A DNA stretch of 64,000 nt from Microplitis mediator (taxonomy: Eukaryota > Arthropoda > Insecta > Hymenoptera > Braconidae): assembly GCF_029852145.1 (NCBI RefSeq), contig NC_079973.1, positions 9,196,385 to 9,260,384 on the forward strand. Reading direction: 5' to 3'. Below the pieces are notes generated by a model that ran no database searches, was not told where the DNA came from, and saw nothing but the letters and a program-made list of their open reading frames with translations. Numbering within the stretch: position 1 is the stretch's first letter; each line of letters opens with the position of its first letter. Below, one piece after another: positions 58,505 to 64,000 of this stretch. Both the position numbers and the translations under genes were made by a program.

Positions 58505-58818
58505 GACTGAGAAAAAAAATACTATTTTCCAAACAAGAATTTCTTGGTTCAAGAAATCCGTTCAAAATATTTATTTTATTATTATTAATTATCAATTTCT
58601 TGAGAAAAGAACATCAAATTTATTTTTGTTGTTATATGAATTTGATATTATATTATATTATGAGTAAACAAAAGAATAGCTTTACTTGAATAAAATAAAA
58701 ATTATTTCCTTCAATTCTACGAATTCTTGAGACAAAATGATATATTCTTGATAATTATCAAGAAATTAGTTCTTGTATCAAGTAAATGTTCTTGATAAAA
58801 GTATTTTTTTTCTCAGTG
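58505..58818. mobile_element. CTGAGAAAAAAAATACT MITE in O2
   Basis: 314 bp, ends GACTGAGAAAAAAAATACT and AGTATTTTTTTTCTCAGTG-like, flanked by TATACTA (58498-58504) and TATATTA (58819-58825). The O1 paralogue has the joined CATTCTAATATAG without the insert. The interior uses the CAAGAATTTCTTGG vocabulary. Confidence 0.7.
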
Positions 58819-59008
58819 TATATTAGAATGGAATTAAATAAAATTAAATTTGTATATAATTTTCAACTTTTTATTATTCTTATTATTTACCGCATGTGTA
58901 TTAATGTTGAAGCCAATTTTTATATTTAAAAATCACTTGACTTGACCGAGATTCGAATCCTGATCTTCCGCGTGCGAAACTAATCCTCAGTTTGTCTGCT
59001 TTTTTTTT

Positions 59009-59216
59009 ATGTACCTGAAGATCGGAACGTTTTTCGCAAAACGAAAAAAAAAAAATGAAATGAAAAGTAAAAAATCTACTGGATCTAGTCTTCTGAAATG
59101 TTTCGCATAGCACGTCAGCCGAAAACTGCAGCCTACCCCATTTACTTCTTTTAAGTCAAATTACATGAATTCGTTTCACTTTTGTTGCACGAAAAATGTT
59201 CCGATCTTCAGGTACA
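59009..59216. repeat. Fold-back insertion in O2
   Basis: ATGTACCTGAAGATCGGAACG at the left returns inverted as GTTCCGATCTTCAGGTACAT at the right end. About 208 bp, absent from O1. Confidence 0.65.
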
Positions 59217-59543
59217 TTTTTTTTTCATATAAAGAAGTTTACTTGCAAATTATAATCATACAAAATATTTAATTTTTGTTTTGTTTAGGCCGAAAATAAC
59301 TTAAAAAGAGGCCTTTGTTATCATGGTTTCTCAGTTTGACGGTCCGACGTCTCCTTTGATCAAAGTCACCTAAACTTGTAATACATGTTCGTATACGTTA
59401 TCTCTACGAATTGTTAATTATCGATCTGCTTTCGAAAAATTATAAACCGTTTAGTAATTTTCAGTTTTTGTATAATACTTAATATTACGCTATTCATCCA
59501 ATTCACAAAAATTACTATACAGATAGTAACTTTTTCATATAGT

Positions 59544-59838
59544 ACACTGTAAAAAATATGCGGAGAGTGAACGCGGATTAAATCCGGAGTAAATTTGGAG
59601 TAACTGTGGAGTGAATGCAGAGCGGATGACTGTTTATTTACTTAATCCCCTCGGATTGAATGCGGATTTAAATAAAATCCAGACCACTCCAAAATCACTC
59701 CGCTGATAAAACAAACTCCCAATTTACTCCATATGCGGCGTGATTTTTTTCACTTCCGAAACTCCAAGCGACGAAGTGAATTCGGATTGAAATAAAATCC
59801 GTAATCATTCTGCATTCACTCCCGATTTTTTACAGTGT
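59544..59838. mobile_element. MITE, ACACTGTAAAAAAT ends, ATAGT TSD
   Basis: 295 bp with inverted ends ACACTGTAAAAAATATG and CGATTTTTTACAGTGT, flanked by ATAGT (59539-59543, 59839-59843). The interior is built from GCGGATT/AATCCGC, GGAGT/ACTCC words (ATCCGGAGTAAA, CTCCGCTGAT), so it is highly self-complementary. Non-coding. Confidence 0.8.
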
Positions 59839-59843
59839 ATAGT

Positions 59844-61489
59844 CTGATTTTAAAAATAATTTAAATTAATTGTATTATTGAAAAAGGAAACACAACATTA
59901 ATATAATATATTTTTAAAATCAATCGTGGATAAAAATAAAGAAAAAAGATTAAGACAATAAAGCATGACACACAATCGATGACCGAATCGCGTGCAAGAG
60001 AGGTTACTAGTACATGATGTAGAGTTATTGCGTAACACGCGTAATTTAAAGCCCTAAAGAAAGACATTCTATAGTTGGAGTTTTCGTTCCCACAGTTACC
60101 TATACAATAAAGTCTCATATATTAGTTCAAATCTTAGAGATTATCGCTGCACATGAAAACTAAATTCTAAAATTATTGTTGACGTAAAAGGAAGTAATGT
60201 TTCACGTCAAATAGGGAGCTCAAAAACTGTTTTTAAAATACTTTTAACCAATATTTTATTTTAAACCTTACGCAATACTTTTAATTCTTCATAGTACATG
60301 TTAAAATAACTTAATATGTTATGAAATTTTATAAGTATCAGCAATAATTTATAATTTGAATAGTAAATAATATATTTTATTAATTTTATCTTGGATACAA
60401 TATTTATTGTATGGATTAAACAAATAATTAAAATATTGTTGGTGATATTAAATATGTCAATTAAGCGCAATCTGTGGCAAATAAGCGATTAGAGTAGTTG
60501 CAGATTTTAATAATAATCAGCGAGAGCTTATATTGTATATACATGTAATATATAGTGTTGAGAAAGAGAAAGGTTTAGTTAGACTGGACTGTCTCGCTAC
60601 TGTCTATCGACCGGGTTCTCTCGCCTGTAAACTCCACGATACGATGAGAAATAACAAAAAACTTGATATCGACAAACAGTTTTTTTATTTTTTTTTATCT
60701 CATTTTCATCAATGAATGATATCAATTATTCATAATATAGTCGCACCCAGCTGGAATGTTCAAGGTAAAATTTTGTATCTCAGATGGTAAAAAGGTGGGT
60801 GTGGATCTTGATTATTTTTAGATTATTGCATTAAATCCGCCTTCATACTCATCACACATTCTTGGCATTTATTATTTTTCGGATTGCAAAATTTAAATTT
60901 ACAAGAATAAATATGTATTAAGAACGAAATATTAATAAATACATGGTATATATTAACGCTCTGTATATATTTGTAAAAGTAATAATAATTGTATAGCTGG
61001 CTCTAAGTTGTGAATGAATAAGAAGGATATTCTCAGGGTATTGAAGAGAGTGTAAGAAACATAAAGAATAGCAATATAATAATAAAAAGCGCGCGTAATA
61101 ATTTACTTCCGTAATAACTTTCTCTGTTTCCACGCGGGCGATAAGAAATAAAGACGAAGGCTTGCGCAAAATGCTCTTTTGCGAAAGTCGACAGATACTC
61201 GCGTATACTATAATACATCATGCGTCATTAAAAGTATGTATATATACATTACAATATTTAACAATTTAATCCGGAGATTGCATCCAAATATATGAAATTA
61301 TTAAATTTTATTTCTTATTTGTTAACATTGAAAGCATAAGTATTTATAAATTTTTAGTTTTAGTTTAATACAAAAGTAATGTCAGATAAGTTGATCCCAT
61401 AAATCGCGAAAGCACATTTACTCCTCTAGTTTCGCGGGGGATGGTTTAGGGTACGTATAGCAGTAGTGTGAAAGTAATCGATATTCCAG
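59844..61489. other. Intergenic, nothing seen
   Basis: AT-rich. The minus frames 60918-61169 and 61033-61221 overlap each other out of frame and look like chance. Confidence 0.35.
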
Positions 61490-61625
61490 CAGCTTCCCCG
61501 TACACTGGAGCCTTAGCGCTTGGTCGGTTTTCTACGCCTCTGACGCTTCTTTTAGACCTTACATATCCAGACCAAGACCGATCAGAACTCCAAAAGCGCC
61601 CTCGGGTTATTCGTATACCATCAAC
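61490..61625 (+). other. Candidate plus-strand exon
   Basis: Acceptor-like GATATTCCAG, 136 GC-rich nt, then a consensus donor ATCAAC|GTAAGTAAA. Two plus frames are open: one reads SFPVHWSLSAWSVFYASD..., the other ASPYTGALALGRFSTPLTL.... A minus frame is open too, so I cannot choose a protein. It could be a non-coding leader exon of a gene lying to the right. No homologue recognised. Confidence 0.28.
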
Positions 61626-62905
61626 GTAAGTAAAACATCACCCGTACCCTTTCTTTAATTCTTACTTTCCTTCAATTTACTTTCAATCTTTTTTTTATCT
61701 TTTATAAATCTGACTATTTTTTTCAACATAATATCAAATCATCACTTTTTATGACTGTAAATTTAAATTAAAGCGTAACATTTTTCTTCAAGCGTACTAT
61801 TTTAATATGACGCTGTCGGGTGACAACAAGTTCAATATCATTATAAAACGTTTATCGTGCAATAATGGTATCATTAAATAATGCTTATCAATGTATCGTA
61901 AACAGGTACTGACAAGTTTGTAAAAAGCTTTCAATTATAAACTAAATTGAACAAACGAAATCAAAAACAATAATAAAAATAATAATTAACTGAGTTTAAA
62001 TTTAAAAATACTAGTGCTAGATATTATCGACAGATGGCTAAATCAACAACATTTTTTCGCTCAAAGACTGTTGTTTTAGACATGATATAATCGATTCAGA
62101 TGGTGGCAATAATCGTGCCTTAAACTAATGAGTAAGGAAAATATAGAGCTTTGGTAATGCTTAGCTATGCTAAATATTTAAGCGACCATATTTTTGACAG
62201 GGTACAGGTCGTCCTTCGGCTGCCTGAACTACTTTTTTAGGCGGCTAAGTGAAGCGATCTACCCTACATGTCAATGAAAACAGAAATTATCTGATGTGAC
62301 ATCATTTAACGATATTTTCTTGCCGGATGAGAAAATTTTTTAAAAACAACGAAAGGTGGCTTTGAGATTTTTTAACAAAGAATGCGACGCAAATAATTTA
62401 AAAACGTGACAAGCATCTAGTTTTATCTAAAGAAAAAATCCATTTTTCAACAGCTTGACCATTGAATTTCGAAGAAGTATTTTCGTTTACGGCACGCAAT
62501 GGACCTTCACCAGATTCAAGCTAATGTTAAAACTTATAAGACCTTGAATTTTACATATAATAGTTGTAAATGCTGGCTTAAAAAAATTTCTCGTAGCATA
62601 ACGTAGTTATTGTTTTTTAAAATCACGTCATAAGTGAGAAAGAACTGAAAAAATAACTTGCAAAATAGTTTCACAGTACTATGTTAGATGTATTATTTTT
62701 TTATTTTTTATTCTTTTAAATACATTCACTATGAAATGATTTAATTCACGGTCATAATCGTGGGAGTATCCACGCTTGGAATTGAGTCTTGAAGTCGGCA
62801 TAACTGTTATTCTACGAGTAACCGTAATGTTTTTTTTCTACCTGCTTTGTACCTGTACACATTTACTTCTACCTTTACATTGTCTTTCTATACTTGCCTA
62901 TCATG

Positions 62906-62949
62906 ACCGGAAGGTAGACAAAGGGCATGCGCATTCACAACCGGAAGTG
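62906..62949. promoter_or_regulatory. ETS / NRF1 promoter-like cluster
   Basis: ACCGGAAGG, GCATGCGCA and ACCGGAAGTG within 44 bp: two ETS-type sites and an NRF1-type palindrome. This combination is common in TATA-less housekeeping promoters. Direction is not clear; it could serve a gene to the right of the window. The minus frame 62888-63118 overlaps it and has no recognisable product. Confidence 0.4.
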
Positions 62950-64000
62950 TGAGCAATGTGCGTGACACGAATCGTGCGAGTTTCGTTTTATAGAGGATTT
63001 TAATTTCTATACTTGAATTTATATTTAAATGGGAGCTTTTAGTTTTCGGCTTAAAAAAAAAAGTCCTCAAAGCCTTGTAAAATAGATGTAAAAATAATGT
63101 ACGTTCAATTGCAATCATAAATACATAGGAACTTTATTTAACAAATTAAATAAAAATTAATTCAATAGAATACTGTAGGGACACTAAGTTTAGGAATTTT
63201 CGGTATTTCTTTGACGTGAATAAAAAATAACGGCGGGGGTACAAAAAGCACGAGCAGCACGAGTAAACCCCTATTACAAAATTCCATTCACGTGCTATAC
63301 CGTTTGTTCCTTCTCTTTTACTTGTACCTACTCACCTACACTTTCCGCTTTGTGTTCACTATACTGTATAAATTCTTAGCAAATTTTACCCGAAACCCCA
63401 AAAGCGTTAATTTTTAATCACTACCTCCACAGATTGTACAATCTAGTAAAGTTTACTTGGGTTTCTGTGATTTTAAATTAATATTCACCGAGCATAATAA
63501 TTTTTCTTTTGTAGATTTCGAGATATACAAAGGCTTTTTAAGAGTTAGGTTGTAGTTACAAAGATATACGTGTTTAAATTTTGAATGCAGAATAAAAGTA
63601 GACAAGATTAAGTGGGGCGTTTGTTGTGAGGAAGAGTTTGAGTGTAAAAATATCTTATGAAACGAGTTCGAGTATTTAGGATGGCAAAAACTCTCGATGG
63701 AACTCCGAACGTACTATGGCTTAGTAACAACAATAAAAAAAACGATAATTAATTTAAAAGGCAGCCGCTTAACGTAATAGGATAATAATATTTTGGTAAA
63801 GGTCAAGAGTAGTATATACATATATATGTATATTATATAATACAATAATTTTAGCTCTCTTTTAACGGTTTTTACTTGAGTTTATATTTGAAAAATTATG
63901 ATTTATTCATTATTCTATTATCATCTAGCTCAAGATTACGACAACTTCTATTCGTTGAAGAAATTGTAGTGTGTATTTTACGAGAAGCATTGCCGTGAGC
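62950..64000. other. Right edge, no gene recognised
   Basis: If the ETS/NRF1 cluster is a promoter firing to the right, this would be leader or first intron. A donor-like AGTGTAG|GTGAGTAGG on the minus strand at about 63340 has no open frame ahead of it. Nothing else seen. Confidence 0.3.

Larger units (their letters stand above)
58480..59535 (-). mobile_element. Element O2, tRNA-like, nested insertions
   Basis: Inverted paralogue of 30575-31770. It carries the tRNA-like segment on the minus strand (CGCACGCGGAAGATCAGGA then TTCGAATCTCGGTCAAGT at about 58930-58975). It also carries the empty target site CTATTCAT at 59490-59497 for the fold-back that interrupts O1. Itself interrupted by 58505-58818 and by a fold-back at 59009-59216. 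Confidence 0.6.

Noticed and set aside
1..64000. Possible proviral or viral gene content, suggested by the parasitoid-like composition
   Set aside because: No viral structural, replication or virulence-type gene or direct-repeat junction could be recognised; the coding signal is a normal host gene.

Overview
This window is AT-rich animal nuclear DNA: long introns, GT-AG splice signals, many MITE-like elements and no bacterial gene organisation. The strongest gene signal is a chain of small minus-strand exons. Their joined reading frame looks like the N-terminal half of a SynGAP/DAB2IP/RASAL2-type Ras GTPase-activating protein, called raskol in Drosophila. The composition and element load fit an insect, most simply a hymenopteran (possibly a braconid parasitoid). 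I infer the taxon and cannot prove it from this window.

Layout of the gene (transcribed right to left): a distal first exon (52433-52679), a PH-domain exon (50094-50206), a 42-nt microexon (46869-46910), a second PH exon (44410-44596), a 66-nt cassette exon (32632-32697) and a Ser/Ala/Pro-rich linker exon (1376-1470). The C2 and RasGAP exons would lie beyond the left edge. All junction phases agree: 1, 0, 0, 1, 1, 0. The ~43 kb between 44410 and 1470 holds four further candidate first exons (42574-42676, 39279-39342, 27710-27815, 14483-15401). Each starts with ATG and ends at a GT donor in the same phase (1), so each could join the cassette and/or linker exon to make isoforms without the PH region. 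Two acceptors in this giant intron are followed at once by a donor-like sequence (CAG|GTGAGT at 32697, CAG|GTAAGT at 22807), the signature of recursive splicing.

The rest of the intronic and upstream DNA is mostly transposon debris: a CACTGAGAAAAA-ended family with a tRNA-like core, fold-back elements ending TAGGGTGRTC with 8-bp target duplications, CCCGTGTAAAAA-ended and CCCGAGTCAAAAA-ended MITEs, poly-G-ended elements, a Helitron-like element and two LINE tails. Several are nested and can be ordered in time. Upstream of the gene, an inverted, almost identical copy of the 44410-44596 exon with its 5' intron flank sits at 56263-56541 between two CACTGAG elements. It differs from the original by only two silent changes across the exon and lacks the splice donor.

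The right end (57-64 kb) has no gene I recognise. It holds more nested MITEs, one GC-rich candidate plus-strand exon (61490-61625) and an ETS/NRF1 promoter-like cluster (62906-62949) that may belong to a neighbouring gene.
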